A stretch of DNA of 64,000 nt from Dysgonomonas sp. PF1-14 (GTDB lineage: Bacteria; Bacteroidota; Bacteroidia; Bacteroidales; Dysgonomonadaceae). The DNA is taken from NCBI RefSeq assembly GCF_029892965.1, contig NZ_JARXWN010000017.1, forward strand, positions 1-64,000. Reading direction: 5' to 3'. The translations under genes were made by a program, and so were the position numbers. The number at the start of each line of letters is the position of its first letter. The first letter of the stretch is position 1. Positions 36,587-46,986 of the stretch are shown piece by piece. The notes beneath the pieces were generated by a model. The model was not told the DNA's origin. It did no database searches and saw only the letters and a program-made list of their open reading frames with translations.

Positions 36587-38491
36587 ATGAAAAGTATACA
36601 AAAACTTATATATTATATATTACTAGCTACAACCTTTATAGGTTTCACCTCTTGTAGCGATTATCTCGATGTATCCGGCGAATTATCGGAAGACCTTGAT
36701 ATAGATAAAGTATTCGAAAATGCACAGTATACTAAACGATGGTATGCAAATACCTTTAATTGTATACCCGATTATGGTGATACAGGAGATGCTAGAGCGT
36801 CTACCAACCCATGGGCAGTACTAAGCGGGGAGATAACACACAATGTAAGTCAGGCCAGAAATACTATGGCGCAAGGTTTTAATGCTGCTAATGCTGGGTT
36901 CCACCGTTGGGGAGAACTATATGAGTACATCCGTCAGATGCAGATATTCCTGGACAGGGCTAAGCCGATAGGAAACTCTTCAGACCAAAGTTATCTGTCT
37001 GAAGCAGAAGTAAACAGAATGAAAGCAGAAATGAATTACCTCATGGCATATTCGTATTTCCTATTATTCGAATTGTATGGTCCTGTACCGTTAGTAAAAG
37101 ATTATCAAAGAGATCCGTATGAAAGAGTTGACTATCCACGTGCCTCTGTAGACGAAACAGTTAATTATATCGATTCACTGTTGAATGTAGTAATTACTAC
37201 GGACGGTCTACCAAACGACACCCCTACTTCTGACCTAAAAGAGATGCTACGCCCATCTAAAAGTGCAGCTATAACTTTAAGAGCCAGACTAGCTATATAT
37301 GCAGCATCACCATTATTTAACGGAGGCTTCCCAGAAGCATTAAAAGTACAAAATCCTGATGGTAAGAAGCTATTTCCAGAGTACAATGCAAACAAATGGG
37401 TAATAGCCAAACAAAGAATAAAAGATGCTATTGATTTCACGGAAGCACAGGGACGTAAACTGTATTACAGATATCAAAATGATGGTTCGACTCCTAATCC
37501 TGATCAATCCATATACTGGTTGTTCCAAGAATATAATGATGAAATTATTTGGGCAGGCACAAGAAGTAGTTACAGCGGAGAATGGAACACAGAACCGATG
37601 ACTACCCCCAGGGATATTTATAATAGTTGGGGCAGTATTGGTGCCACGCAAGAAACAGTGGATGCTTTCTTCATGAACAATGGTCTTTCTATAAACGACC
37701 CCGGATCCGGCTATAAAGAAGATGGTTTTACAAATATCATCAATCCTTGCAATGAAAACAGACATAATGATAAAAATATTTTCAATATGTATGCCAATAG
37801 AGAACCCCGTTTTTATTCGGCTGTAGCATATCAAGGAAAGAGCTGGCATATACAACCTAACGGAAATGCCGATTATGCCATTGATTACTCAAAAGGAGGA
37901 GGTGCCGACAATTCTGTAATGGACCATTGTCGTACGGGTTACATGATATATAAATTAAAAAATAGAACAATCCTGTTTACCGGAAATAATACAAGAGTAT
38001 GGAGGCGCCCAATGATCCTGTTCCGTTTGGCCGACCTATACTTATACTATGCCGAAGCTTGTAATGAAATAGATCCATCTGACCCTGATATCATTAAATA
38101 TCTCGATTTAATAAGAAAACGTGCCGGAATACCGGGATATCAGGAAATGGCAAACAATGGTTTGAAAAACATTATAGGAGATCAGGAAAAACAACGGTTG
38201 GCTATTTATCAAGAAAGACAAATAGAATTTTTCCTCGAAGGACAGCGATATTTTGATGTGCACCGATGGATGGTTTGCGGTCCCGGTCAATGGGCAGATC
38301 AAAGTAAAATATCCGGCATGAATATGGATGGATTTAAAGATAAACCTATTGGTAGCCCAACATCATATTTCAAACGAACAGTATTAGAAAACCGAGCATG
38401 GAGAAAGGCCATGTATCTGTATCCGATACCGCAGAATGAAATAATGAAAAGTAAGGTGATGGTACAAAATCCATTATGGGAAGCGGAATAG
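36587..38491 (+). CDS. susD: SusD-family substrate-binding lipoprotein
   Basis: Surface lid of the SusCD complex. The lipoprotein signal ends FTSCSDYLDV, the N-terminal pattern of SusD/RagB proteins. Helical TPR-like segments and the C-terminal family region with RLADLYLYYAEACNEI, RKRAGIPGY, ERQIEFFLEGQRYFDVHRW and LYPIPQNEI are all present. 634 residues is within the family range. Paired with the SusC gene. Confidence 0.96.
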   Translation: MKSIQKLIYYILLATTFIGFTSCSDYLDVSGELSEDLDIDKVFENAQYTKRWYANTFNCIPDYGDTGDARASTNPWAVLSGEITHNVSQARNTMAQGFNAANAGFHRWGELYEYIRQMQIFLDRAKPIGNSSDQSYLSEAEVNRMKAEMNYLMAYSYFLLFELYGPVPLVKDYQRDPYERVDYPRASVDETVNYIDSLLNVVITTDGLPNDTPTSDLKEMLRPSKSAAITLRARLAIYAASPLFNGGFPEALKVQNPDGKKLFPEYNANKWVIAKQRIKDAIDFTEAQGRKLYYRYQNDGSTPNPDQSIYWLFQEYNDEIIWAGTRSSYSGEWNTEPMTTPRDIYNSWGSIGATQETVDAFFMNNGLSINDPGSGYKEDGFTNIINPCNENRHNDKNIFNMYANREPRFYSAVAYQGKSWHIQPNGNADYAIDYSKGGGADNSVMDHCRTGYMIYKLKNRTILFTGNNTRVWRRPMILFRLADLYLYYAEACNEIDPSDPDIIKYLDLIRKRAGIPGYQEMANNGLKNIIGDQEKQRLAIYQERQIEFFLEGQRYFDVHRWMVCGPGQWADQSKISGMNMDGFKDKPIGSPTSYFKRTVLENRAWRKAMYLYPIPQNEIMKSKVMVQNPLWEAE

Positions 38492-38517
38492 TAAAAAGAA
38501 CTTAAACCTTGATAGAA

Positions 38518-38546
38518 AAAGCAGGGTATTAAAAACACCCTGCTTT
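38518..38546 (+). terminator. Hairpin between susD and the GH2 gene
   Basis: AAAGCAGGGT (38518-38527) pairs perfectly with ACCCTGCTTT (38537-38546). It may be a partial terminator that keeps enzyme genes below susCD expression; the T run is short. Confidence 0.65.
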
Positions 38547-38574
38547 CCTATCTTACAAAAAATATATAATAAGA

Positions 38575-41211
38575 ATGAAAGTGAAACTACATCATAAATT
38601 ATTGTTCTTTATGCTGGCAGCGCAGATTTGCGGCTTGGCAGCTAATGCCCAACGACATATACAATCGTTTAACGATGGCTGGTATTTCACGAAAAAAGAT
38701 ATAACATTAAGTCAAAGCAATCCGGTAAATATGCAGGATTGGAATAAAGTATCTGTTCCACACACATGGAATACTGATGCTTATATACAAAAAGATTATT
38801 ACAGGGGTATCGCATCGTATCATAAGATATTTACCCTACCGGAAAAGGAAAAAGAAAGGCAATTGTTTATTCGCTTCGAAGGTGCAAATCAGGTAGCATC
38901 AGTTTATGTTAACGGAAAATTAGCAGGAGAACACAAAGGTGGATATACATCTTTTACATTCAATATAAGTCCATATTGTCTATTCGATAAAGAAAATACA
39001 ATCGTTGTAAAAGTAGATAATTCAATTACAGACGTACCACCTATATCGGGAGATTTTACCATTTTCGGAGGAATATACCGGGATGTGTGGTTAATTTCAA
39101 CACCAAACCAGCATATCGATTTATCTGATTTCGGTTCGGATGGAATATTCATAGATACTGATAATGTATCTGAAAAATCAGCATCGTACACTATCAAAAG
39201 TAATATAGTTAATGATGCTCAGGAAAAAACAAAAATAAAGGTCAATCATACAATAAGAGACCCGTACAATAATATTGTAAAAACCTTAGAGCGGAAACTA
39301 TCGCTCAATGGAAACCAAAAAACGGAAATTCAACAGGAATCCACAATTGACAATCCATTATTGTGGTCACCCGAAACACCATATTTATACACAGTAGAAA
39401 CTACTGTAACCGATGAAAAATCAGGAAAAGTAATAGACGAAATCACTTCTCCACTCGGATTCAGATGGTTTAGTTTTGACGGCAAAAAAGGATTCTTCCT
39501 CAATGGCAAGCCGTATAAACTCAATGGTATTTGCCGCCATCAGGATCAGATGCCACTAGGCAATGCACTCAGTGATGAAGCTCACCGCAGAGATATGCAA
39601 TTGATAAAAGATATGGGAGCAAACTTCATCCGTATCTCCCACTATCCACAGGATAAAGCAATCATAGAACAATGCGACAAGCTGGGATTACTGGTTTGGG
39701 AAGAAATTCCAATCATAGACATCATACCGGAAGGAGACTCTTTCAGCGATAATTGCGAAACCAATCTACGTGAAATGATCCGCCAGCATTACAATCATCC
39801 GTCTGTTATCATGTGGGGATATATGAACGAGATACTGCTCGTTACCCAGCGCAAGCATAAAGCTAAGGAACTGGACGAACTGATAGGCAGGGAAATTGAG
39901 CTTGCTAAACGACTGGAAAAGGTATTGAAAGAAGAAGACAGCCGCCGTTACAGCGTGATGGCATTTCACGGAAGCGATTCGTACAACAAAGCCGGATTTG
40001 CCGACATTGTGGACGTAGTGGGATGGAACCTGTATCAGGGATGGTATTCCGATAATATGACCCAGTTCGATCAGTTTATGATGAATCAGCAAAAGCAATA
40101 TCCCGACAAGCCAAAGATCATCAGCGAATACGGGGCTGGATCAGATAAGCGTATCCATTCGCTGAAACCGAAAAGATTTGATTTCAGTATAGAATATCAG
40201 CAGGAATATGCCGAACACTACCTATCTGTAATAGAACGTGAGCCATATATCTGTGGAGCGACTTACTGGAATTTTATCGACTTCGGCTCGGCTCAACGTG
40301 ATGAATCCATGCCGCGTATTAATAATAAAGGACTGGTATATGCCAACCGTACACCGAAAGATGTGTATTACCTGTTCAAAGCCAGCTACAGAAAAGACAT
40401 TCCGGTACTGCACATAGCATCGCACGACTGGAAAAGACGGATAGGTATTTCAATAGACGGAAAGTCTGTTGTACAACCAATAAAGATATATTCCAATCTG
40501 CCCGAAGTAGAATTATTTATGAACGGAGTATCTGTTGGAAAGAAAAAAGTAGAAAATTACAAAGCAATCTGGGACATTCCTTTCACTGACGGACAACACT
40601 ACTTTTCGGCAAAAGGAGAATACAATGGAAAAACTGTAGAAACAGGAATAGAAATAACATTTACAGCCATTCCTGATAAATTGACCAACGAGAATTTCTA
40701 TAATAAAGAACTTGCCATAAACTGCGGAAGCGATGTGTCTTACACTTCCCCCGAAAGTAACCTTACATGGTTACCCGACAAAGAATATACAACAGGAAGC
40801 TGGGGGTATATCGGCGGTGAAAAACAATCGACACAAACACAAATAATGGGAACTGCTGACAACCCGCTGTTCCAAACCCTACGCGCTTCAGTTGATAAAT
40901 ATCGCTTTGATGTTCCCGAAGGAGAGTATGAAGTGGAATTACTTTTTGCCGATATATTTCGTACAGGTACAAGTATTGCACACGCATTAGGTTCAGATTT
41001 ACAGAATAATAATTCTAACAATATATTCGATGTGATTATTAATAATACAATTGTCGATTCGGATATAAACCTGAAAAGTTTAGTAGGCAATTTCTATGGA
41101 GTAAAGAAAAAATATATAGTGAAAGTCCAAAATGAAAAAAATATTATTGTTGAACCCAAAGCCCGTTCAGGCAAATCGTTTATCAATGGTATAAAACTAA
41201 GAAAACTATAA
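38575..41211 (+). CDS. GH2 family beta-glycosidase with malectin domain
   Basis: Exported 878-residue enzyme of the beta-galactosidase/beta-glucuronidase family. The order is signal peptide (ends ANAQ), sugar-binding domain (jelly roll, about 25-185), Ig-like domain, catalytic barrel with ICRHQDQMPLGNAL, acid/base Glu in GYMNEI and nucleophile Glu in IISEYGAG, an Ig-like DUF4982-type part, and a C-terminal malectin-like domain (about 710-875, ending SGKSFINGIKLRKL). Specificity is not readable. Two bases separate it from the next ORF. Confidence 0.92.
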   Translation: MKVKLHHKLLFFMLAAQICGLAANAQRHIQSFNDGWYFTKKDITLSQSNPVNMQDWNKVSVPHTWNTDAYIQKDYYRGIASYHKIFTLPEKEKERQLFIRFEGANQVASVYVNGKLAGEHKGGYTSFTFNISPYCLFDKENTIVVKVDNSITDVPPISGDFTIFGGIYRDVWLISTPNQHIDLSDFGSDGIFIDTDNVSEKSASYTIKSNIVNDAQEKTKIKVNHTIRDPYNNIVKTLERKLSLNGNQKTEIQQESTIDNPLLWSPETPYLYTVETTVTDEKSGKVIDEITSPLGFRWFSFDGKKGFFLNGKPYKLNGICRHQDQMPLGNALSDEAHRRDMQLIKDMGANFIRISHYPQDKAIIEQCDKLGLLVWEEIPIIDIIPEGDSFSDNCETNLREMIRQHYNHPSVIMWGYMNEILLVTQRKHKAKELDELIGREIELAKRLEKVLKEEDSRRYSVMAFHGSDSYNKAGFADIVDVVGWNLYQGWYSDNMTQFDQFMMNQQKQYPDKPKIISEYGAGSDKRIHSLKPKRFDFSIEYQQEYAEHYLSVIEREPYICGATYWNFIDFGSAQRDESMPRINNKGLVYANRTPKDVYYLFKASYRKDIPVLHIASHDWKRRIGISIDGKSVVQPIKIYSNLPEVELFMNGVSVGKKKVENYKAIWDIPFTDGQHYFSAKGEYNGKTVETGIEITFTAIPDKLTNENFYNKELAINCGSDVSYTSPESNLTWLPDKEYTTGSWGYIGGEKQSTQTQIMGTADNPLFQTLRASVDKYRFDVPEGEYEVELLFADIFRTGTSIAHALGSDLQNNNSNNIFDVIINNTIVDSDINLKSLVGNFYGVKKKYIVKVQNEKNIIVEPKARSGKSFINGIKLRKL

Positions 41212-41213
41212 AA

Positions 41214-41684
41214 ATGAGAAAATTATATATAATCCTCACTCTTATTATTAGCTTCTCCTTATCTGCCCATGCGCAATGGCTATGGGACAGGAACAAAATG
41301 GAAAAGATAAAGATAGACATCAAGTCTTTAGCATACTCCAATGCCTATAAATCGCTGATAAGACAAGCAGACAAGGCATTATCCGGAGGGACATACTCTG
41401 TCACTTATAAAAAATCAGTGGCTCCGAGTGGAAGTAAACACGATTATGTAAGCCTTAGCCGTTATTGGTGGCCTAATCCGGACAAGAATGATAGAATGCC
41501 TTACATTTTCAAAGATGGACAATCAAATCCGGAACTCAATGAATATGACAGAAATCTGTTAGGTACAATGTGCGGTGCAGTAAATACATTAGCCTTAGCT
41601 TATTTTTACAGTAATGACGAGCGTTATGCAGCAAAAGCAATAGAATTAGTCCGCACATGGTTTCTGGATGAAAAGACGAAATAA
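41214..41684 (+). pseudogene. Truncated alginate-lyase-family gene, 5' part only
   Basis: Signal peptide (ends SAHAQ) followed by the start of a PF05426-like alginate lyase/chondroitinase fold: SRYWWPNPDKNDRMPY and VRTWFLDEKTK are typical. Family members have roughly 350-400 residues; this frame stops after 156, just before the segment that usually reads MNPNLNYAQ. The following 30 bases lead straight into the GH5 gene, so the rest has been deleted rather than frameshifted. Probably non-functional. Confidence 0.75.
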
Positions 41685-41716
41685 GTTGAATAAATAACTA
41701 TATAATATAAAACATT

Positions 41717-42964
41717 ATGAGAAAGGTATTTTGTATAATCGGACTGGCTCTGACACTATTTTCAGCATGCCAGCAAACCAAGAGTGAACCACAACTTACA
41801 CCGGAATCGTTTATACGTATAGATGGTCAGAATCTGATAACTCCAAATGGAGAAAAATTATTCATCAAAGGAACTAATCTGGGTAACTGGCTCAATCCGG
41901 AAGGTTATATGTTCAGTTTTGGAAAGGCCAGTTCAGCCGGATTTATCAATGATATGTTCTGCCAGCTTGTGGGTCCTGATCGTACCGCAGAATTCTGGAA
42001 ACTATTCAAGGATAATTATATCACACAGGAAGACCTGCATTTTATTAAACAAACAGGAAGCAATACTGTGCGTCTCCCGTTCCATTATAAATTATTCACA
42101 GATGAAGATTATATGGGGCTGACTGCCAATCAAGACGGATTTGCACGCATCGATACGCTTATCAGTTGGTGCAAACAGGAAGGTCTTTATCTTATCCTCG
42201 ATATGCACGATGCTCCGGGAGGGCAAACAGGCGATAATATCGACGACAGTTACGGTTATCCTTGGTTATTCGAAAGCGAAACAAGCCAGAAGCTATATTG
42301 CGACATCTGGAGAAAAATCGCTGATTATTATAAAAATGAACCAACTATATTAGGCTTTGAACTTTTCAACGAACCAATCGCTCCTTACTTCGAAAATATG
42401 GAAGAATTGAACGGTAAACTGGAAACTATCTATAAGATGGGAGTTGCTGCCATACGTGAAGTAAATACTAACCATATTATATTACTTGGTGGCGCACAGT
42501 GGAACGGAAACTTTAAACCATTCAAAGATTCTAAATTCGACAACAAGATCATGTACACCTGCCATCGTTACGGAAGCGAACCTACAGCAGAAGCGATAAA
42601 AGAGATTATAAATTTTCGCGATAGCGTAAACCTGCCTATGTATATGGGCGAAATCGGTCACAATACAGACGAGTGGATGGCGGCATTTTGTAAAACGATG
42701 GCAGACAATAATATCGGATGGACATTCTGGCCCTACAAGAAAATACATAATTCTTCTTTTGCAGGCATCAAAGAACCTGAAGGCTGGGATAAGGTAAAAG
42801 CATTTTCCGAAGCACCGCGTGGTAGTTTCAAAGAAATACGTGAAGCCCGTCCTAATCAGGAAGAAGCATGGAAATCTATGCTAGGCTTTATAGAAAATTC
42901 TAAATTCAAGAATAATGTGATACAAAAAGGTTACATCAGTGCATTAGGACTGAAACCTGAGTAA
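41717..42964 (+). CDS. GH5 family glycoside hydrolase, lipoprotein
   Basis: 415-residue lipoprotein (signal ends LFSACQQ) with a (beta/alpha)8 GH5 barrel. Visible are IKGTNLGNWLNPEGY near the start, NTVRLPFHYKLF, ILDMHDAPGG, the acid/base Glu in FELFNEPIAP and the nucleophile Glu in MYMGEIGHN. The layout resembles exo-beta-1,3-glucanase or broad beta-glucanase members more than typical cellulases. Role inferred: processing of beta-glucan fragments. Confidence 0.9.
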   Translation: MRKVFCIIGLALTLFSACQQTKSEPQLTPESFIRIDGQNLITPNGEKLFIKGTNLGNWLNPEGYMFSFGKASSAGFINDMFCQLVGPDRTAEFWKLFKDNYITQEDLHFIKQTGSNTVRLPFHYKLFTDEDYMGLTANQDGFARIDTLISWCKQEGLYLILDMHDAPGGQTGDNIDDSYGYPWLFESETSQKLYCDIWRKIADYYKNEPTILGFELFNEPIAPYFENMEELNGKLETIYKMGVAAIREVNTNHIILLGGAQWNGNFKPFKDSKFDNKIMYTCHRYGSEPTAEAIKEIINFRDSVNLPMYMGEIGHNTDEWMAAFCKTMADNNIGWTFWPYKKIHNSSFAGIKEPEGWDKVKAFSEAPRGSFKEIREARPNQEEAWKSMLGFIENSKFKNNVIQKGYISALGLKPE

Positions 42965-42988
42965 AAACGCGATAAAACATAAGATAAT

Positions 42989-45202
42989 ATGAAAAGGATC
43001 AAAAGCTTATTGCTAACCAGTATATTCTGTACAGTATTATTTGCCCAGAACACTAGTCCTGTCTACTTGGATGAAACTCGGCCGATAGAAGAAAGAGTAG
43101 AAGACGCCTTGTCGCGTATGACCTTAGAGGAAAAAGTAGCCATGTGCCATGCACAGTCAAAGTTCAGTTCAGCAGGAGTGCCACGACTGGGCATCCCCGA
43201 AAACTGGGCTACAGACGGCCCGCATGGTATACGCCCCGAGGTACTCTGGGATGAATGGGAACAGGCCGGATGGACAAACGATTCCTGTATCGCCTTCCCT
43301 GCACTGACCGCTCTGGCGGCTACATGGAACAAAGACATGTCGCTGCTCTATGGGAAGAGTATCGGTGAGGAAGCCCGCTACCGCAACAAGAATATCCTGC
43401 TGGGACCCGGTGTCAACATCTACCGCACACCCCTCAACGGACGCAACTTCGAGTATATGGGCGAAGACCCTTATCTGGCGTCCATGATGGTAGTACCCTA
43501 TATACAGGGGGTACAGGCAAATGGTGTAGCAGCTTGTGTTAAACATTATGCACTGAACAATCAGGAGGTAGACCGCCATACAGTAAATGTAAGTCTGGAC
43601 GACAGAGCCCTCTATGAAATATACCTGCCTGCTTTCAAGGCAGCCGTACAGGAAGGACAGGCATGGGCTATCATGGGTGCCTACAACCGCTATAAAGGAC
43701 AATGGGCATGCCACAACCAGTACCTGCTCAATGATATCCTGCGAGGCGAATGGGGTTTTGACGGCGTAGTCGTCTCTGACTGGGGTGGTGTTAATAATAC
43801 GAAAGAAGCCATCTATCATGGGTTGGACATGGAATTCGGATCATGGACGGACGGATTGAGTGAAGGAGCCAGTAATGCCTATGACAACTACTATCTGGCT
43901 AATCCGTTCTTAAAGTTGCTACGGTCTGGTGAGGTGAAAATGGAGGAAGTAGACAAGAAGGTTCGCAATATTCTTCGTCTGGCTTTCCGTACGACTATGG
44001 ACAGGAACCGCCCCTGGGGTTCTTTCGGAACGCCGGAACATGCGGCTGCCGGACGTAAGATAGCTGAAGAAGGCATTGTATTGTTGCAAAACAAAAATAA
44101 TATCCTACCTGTCGACCTGAATAAAACAAAGAAGATACTCGTTGTCGGAGAAAATGCCATTAAGCCGATGACTGTAGGAGGTGGCAGCTCTTCACTGAAA
44201 GCTAAGTATGAGGTAGCACCTTGGGATGGCATTGTCAAAAGGTTTTCTTCACTGGCTGAGGTGTCTTATGCACGCGGTTATGTAGGGGATCCTATAAGTG
44301 AATACAACGGCGTAAAACTCAAAAGAGACCTGCATGATTCACGCTCAGCCGCAGAACTGATAGCTGAAGCTACAAAAATGGCTAAAGATGCCGACATCGT
44401 GATCTTTATCGGAGGGCTGAATAAGAGTGACTATCAGGATGCCGAAGGGCATGACCGCAAGCATCTGGAACTGCCATATAATCAGGATAAAGTAATTACT
44501 GAACTGTTGAAAGTAAACAAGAATCTGGTGGTGGTCAATATATCGGGAAATGCGGTTGCCATGCCTTGGGTAAATGAAGTACCTGCCATCATACAATCGT
44601 GGTACAACGGTACGGAATCGGGCAGCGCACTGGCTTCTATACTGACAGGTGATGCCAACCCATCGGGAAAGCTGCCGTTTACTTTCCCTGCCAGACTCGA
44701 AGATAATGGTGCACACAAGCTGGGAGACTATCCGGGAGTCGATAAGGAAGCAACCTACCATGAAGGGCTCTTTGTTGGCTACCGCTGGACGGACAAGGAA
44801 AACATCAAACCTCTGTTCCCTTTCGGACACGGACTCAGCTATACGACATTCCAGTATGGTAAGGTGCAGGCTGACAGGAAGGAAATGAATCAGAACGATA
44901 AAATATCATTCTCCGTAAAGGTAAAGAATACCGGAAGCAGAGACGGAGCAGAGGTAGTACAGCTATACATCGCAGACCTGAAATCGAGCCTGCCAAGACC
45001 TCTAAAGGAACTGAAAAGCTTCGACAAGGTTTTCCTGAAGGCTGGGGAAGAGAAAACTGTGACGTTCTCAATCGATAAGTCGGCTCTCTCTTTCTTCGAT
45101 GACAAGAAGCACGAATGGGTGGCCGAACCGGGGGATTTCGAGGCCATCATCGCTGCCTCAGCTAATGACATAAAGGATAAGGTGATGTTTAAACTGAAAT
45201 AA
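42989..45202 (+). CDS. GH3 family beta-glucosidase
   Basis: Exported 737-residue exo-enzyme, signal peptide ending TVLFAQ. The N-terminal barrel carries GPHGIRPEV, KHYALNNQEVDRH and the nucleophile Asp in VVSDWGGVNN (about residue 262); the alpha/beta sandwich domain follows with EEGIVLLQNKNNILPV, and a C-terminal fibronectin-III-like domain with FPFGHGLSYTTF and FSVKVKNTGSRDGAEVVQLY. It probably cleaves glucose from the oligosaccharides released by GH30/GH5/GH9. Confidence 0.95.
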   Translation: MKRIKSLLLTSIFCTVLFAQNTSPVYLDETRPIEERVEDALSRMTLEEKVAMCHAQSKFSSAGVPRLGIPENWATDGPHGIRPEVLWDEWEQAGWTNDSCIAFPALTALAATWNKDMSLLYGKSIGEEARYRNKNILLGPGVNIYRTPLNGRNFEYMGEDPYLASMMVVPYIQGVQANGVAACVKHYALNNQEVDRHTVNVSLDDRALYEIYLPAFKAAVQEGQAWAIMGAYNRYKGQWACHNQYLLNDILRGEWGFDGVVVSDWGGVNNTKEAIYHGLDMEFGSWTDGLSEGASNAYDNYYLANPFLKLLRSGEVKMEEVDKKVRNILRLAFRTTMDRNRPWGSFGTPEHAAAGRKIAEEGIVLLQNKNNILPVDLNKTKKILVVGENAIKPMTVGGGSSSLKAKYEVAPWDGIVKRFSSLAEVSYARGYVGDPISEYNGVKLKRDLHDSRSAAELIAEATKMAKDADIVIFIGGLNKSDYQDAEGHDRKHLELPYNQDKVITELLKVNKNLVVVNISGNAVAMPWVNEVPAIIQSWYNGTESGSALASILTGDANPSGKLPFTFPARLEDNGAHKLGDYPGVDKEATYHEGLFVGYRWTDKENIKPLFPFGHGLSYTTFQYGKVQADRKEMNQNDKISFSVKVKNTGSRDGAEVVQLYIADLKSSLPRPLKELKSFDKVFLKAGEEKTVTFSIDKSALSFFDDKKHEWVAEPGDFEAIIAASANDIKDKVMFKLK

Positions 45203-45238
45203 AGGAAATGTAAAAGATAGGCTTAAAAAAAGAATATC

Positions 45239-46231
45239 ATGAACGAAACATATTTAGCACTCGATCTGGGTGCAACAAAACTATTAATCGGAGAGGTCAC
45301 ATCAAAAGGGGAAATCCTTAATTCAAAAAGGTATGAAACCGGATATCTCGATCAGCTTTCAGCTTTTTCAATAATGAAAAGGTCACTGGAAGATTACATT
45401 TCCACAGTAGGTTGGGCTACATCCGCACGCCCCGTTAGTATGGGTGCAGGCCTGATAGGACGTGTGGATAATGGAAACGGAATCTGGTTACAAATCGATC
45501 CGAAGCGCTCACAGGCTATTTCCTTAGCGGAAGACCTTGCCAGAGTATTCGAGATGCCTTGCTTCATCGATAATGATGTAAAAAGTGCTACCAGAGCTGT
45601 CAAGAGATGGGGGTATGGTCGTCAATCCGACAATTTTATATACATCAATATCGGCTCAGGTATTGCAGCAGGCTTTGTTGTTAACGGCCAGCTTATCAGA
45701 GGCAGTCATTTTAATGCGGGAGAGGTAGGCCATACAAACGTTGGTGTAAAAGCCGGAGTAAAATGTGGATGCGGACGCGAAGATTGTGTCGAACTTATTT
45801 CCGCAGGACTGGGATTCGATCGTTGTGCCAGATTATTGAGCAAGAATTATAAAACAGCATTATACATTCCCGAAAATGAGAATATAAAAGTGGATGTAAA
45901 GGAAATATTCTTCCTTAGTCAGCAAAATGATCCGCTTTGCGTTCAATTGGTAGAGAATGCAGCTTCTGGCATTGCAAATCTGATCATGAATCTGGTCAGG
46001 ACAACCGACCCCGATACAGTTGTACTTGGAGGAGGTATTGTTTCCAACGGATTTCTTTTCCCTAAGATACTCGACAAACTGAATAAAACAACCATACGGT
46101 TTGTGTCTAATGGTGTTCTGTTAACCCAACTTGATCCGAATTACGCGGGCTTACTGGGAGCCGCGACTGTTGCCATCGAAGGATATCAGATGGCTGCAAA
46201 AGCACAAAAGAATCATGTATTTATAAAATAA
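45239..46231 (+). CDS. ROK-family sugar kinase
   Basis: Cytosolic hexose kinase or regulator-derived kinase of 330 residues. ATP site ALDLGATKLLIGEV at the start, catalytic Asp in FIDNDVKSA, GSGIAAGFVVNGQ, and the zinc motif KCGCGREDCVE (C-x-C-x4-C), with GEVGHTNV supplying the His. No helix-turn-helix is present, so it acts as an enzyme. Next to the NagB-like gene (seven-base gap), it may phosphorylate glucose, GlcNAc or glucosamine. Confidence 0.9.
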   Translation: MNETYLALDLGATKLLIGEVTSKGEILNSKRYETGYLDQLSAFSIMKRSLEDYISTVGWATSARPVSMGAGLIGRVDNGNGIWLQIDPKRSQAISLAEDLARVFEMPCFIDNDVKSATRAVKRWGYGRQSDNFIYINIGSGIAAGFVVNGQLIRGSHFNAGEVGHTNVGVKAGVKCGCGREDCVELISAGLGFDRCARLLSKNYKTALYIPENENIKVDVKEIFFLSQQNDPLCVQLVENAASGIANLIMNLVRTTDPDTVVLGGGIVSNGFLFPKILDKLNKTTIRFVSNGVLLTQLDPNYAGLLGAATVAIEGYQMAAKAQKNHVFIK

Positions 46232-46238
46232 CAACCTC

Positions 46239-46973
46239 ATGGCATTAAAAATAACAATAGCCGAAAATGAAGCCGAATTTGACCGTATGGCAGCATGGCA
46301 AATCATCAGGGAAATGCTGGTGAACCCTAAAGCTGTGATCGGATTAGCAACAGGACGAACAACAAAAAATATGCATCTGATTGTAGGTGATATATATAAA
46401 GCGAACCCTTTTGACACATCAAGTATTACCTTGTTCGGTCTGGATGAAGTTACAAATGTGCCTCGTGAGTACGCCGGCGCTTGTTATACAATGCTGAAAA
46501 ACGAAATAGTAGAGGCTCTAAAAATAAAAGATAAAAACTTTATCATCCCCCCTACTCTATCTGATAATTTCGAAAAAGAATGCAGAATCTTTCAGTCCGA
46601 ACTTGAAAAAAGAGGTGGTATAGATTTACAGATATTAGGTCTGGGCACGAATGGACATCTTGGATTTAATCAGCCGGGAACTCCTTTCGGACAGGAAACA
46701 TGGATTTCTAAAATGGACGAAGAACTGGAAGCCCGTATAAGAAAAGAAACGAACACCCCTCCGGAAAAAGAATTGGGAGGAATAACCTTAGGACTTAAAA
46801 ACATTATGCATTCGCGCAAAATACTTCTGGTCGCAAAAGGTGAAGCAAAAGCCAGTATTGTAAAAGAAATGCTCTATGGATCTGTTACGCCTGATGTTCC
46901 GGCTTCAATATTGCAACTACATCCGAACTGTGAATTCCTACTGGATAGGGAAGCTGCAAAATATATAACATAA
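46239..46973 (+). CDS. NagB-like amino-sugar phosphate deaminase/isomerase
   Basis: 244-residue member of the NagB/RpiA-type fold. GLATGRTTKNMH (phosphate loop), LFGLDEVTNVPREYAG and LGLGTNGHLGFNQPG are conserved; the last motif has Gln where glucosamine-6-phosphate deaminase has the catalytic Glu (FNEP). It may be a GalN6P- or GlcN6P-type deaminase/isomerase, or have altered activity. It lies between a ROK kinase and a sugar permease, implying catabolism of an amino sugar; no NagA deacetylase is in the window. Confidence 0.8.
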   Translation: MALKITIAENEAEFDRMAAWQIIREMLVNPKAVIGLATGRTTKNMHLIVGDIYKANPFDTSSITLFGLDEVTNVPREYAGACYTMLKNEIVEALKIKDKNFIIPPTLSDNFEKECRIFQSELEKRGGIDLQILGLGTNGHLGFNQPGTPFGQETWISKMDEELEARIRKETNTPPEKELGGITLGLKNIMHSRKILLVAKGEAKASIVKEMLYGSVTPDVPASILQLHPNCEFLLDREAAKYIT

Positions 46974-46986
46974 GAATCTAATAATT

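Noticed and set aside
43169-43819. 216-codon minus-strand open frame inside the GH3 gene
   Set aside because: Lies opposite the well-conserved GH3 catalytic domain; protein has no recognisable features.
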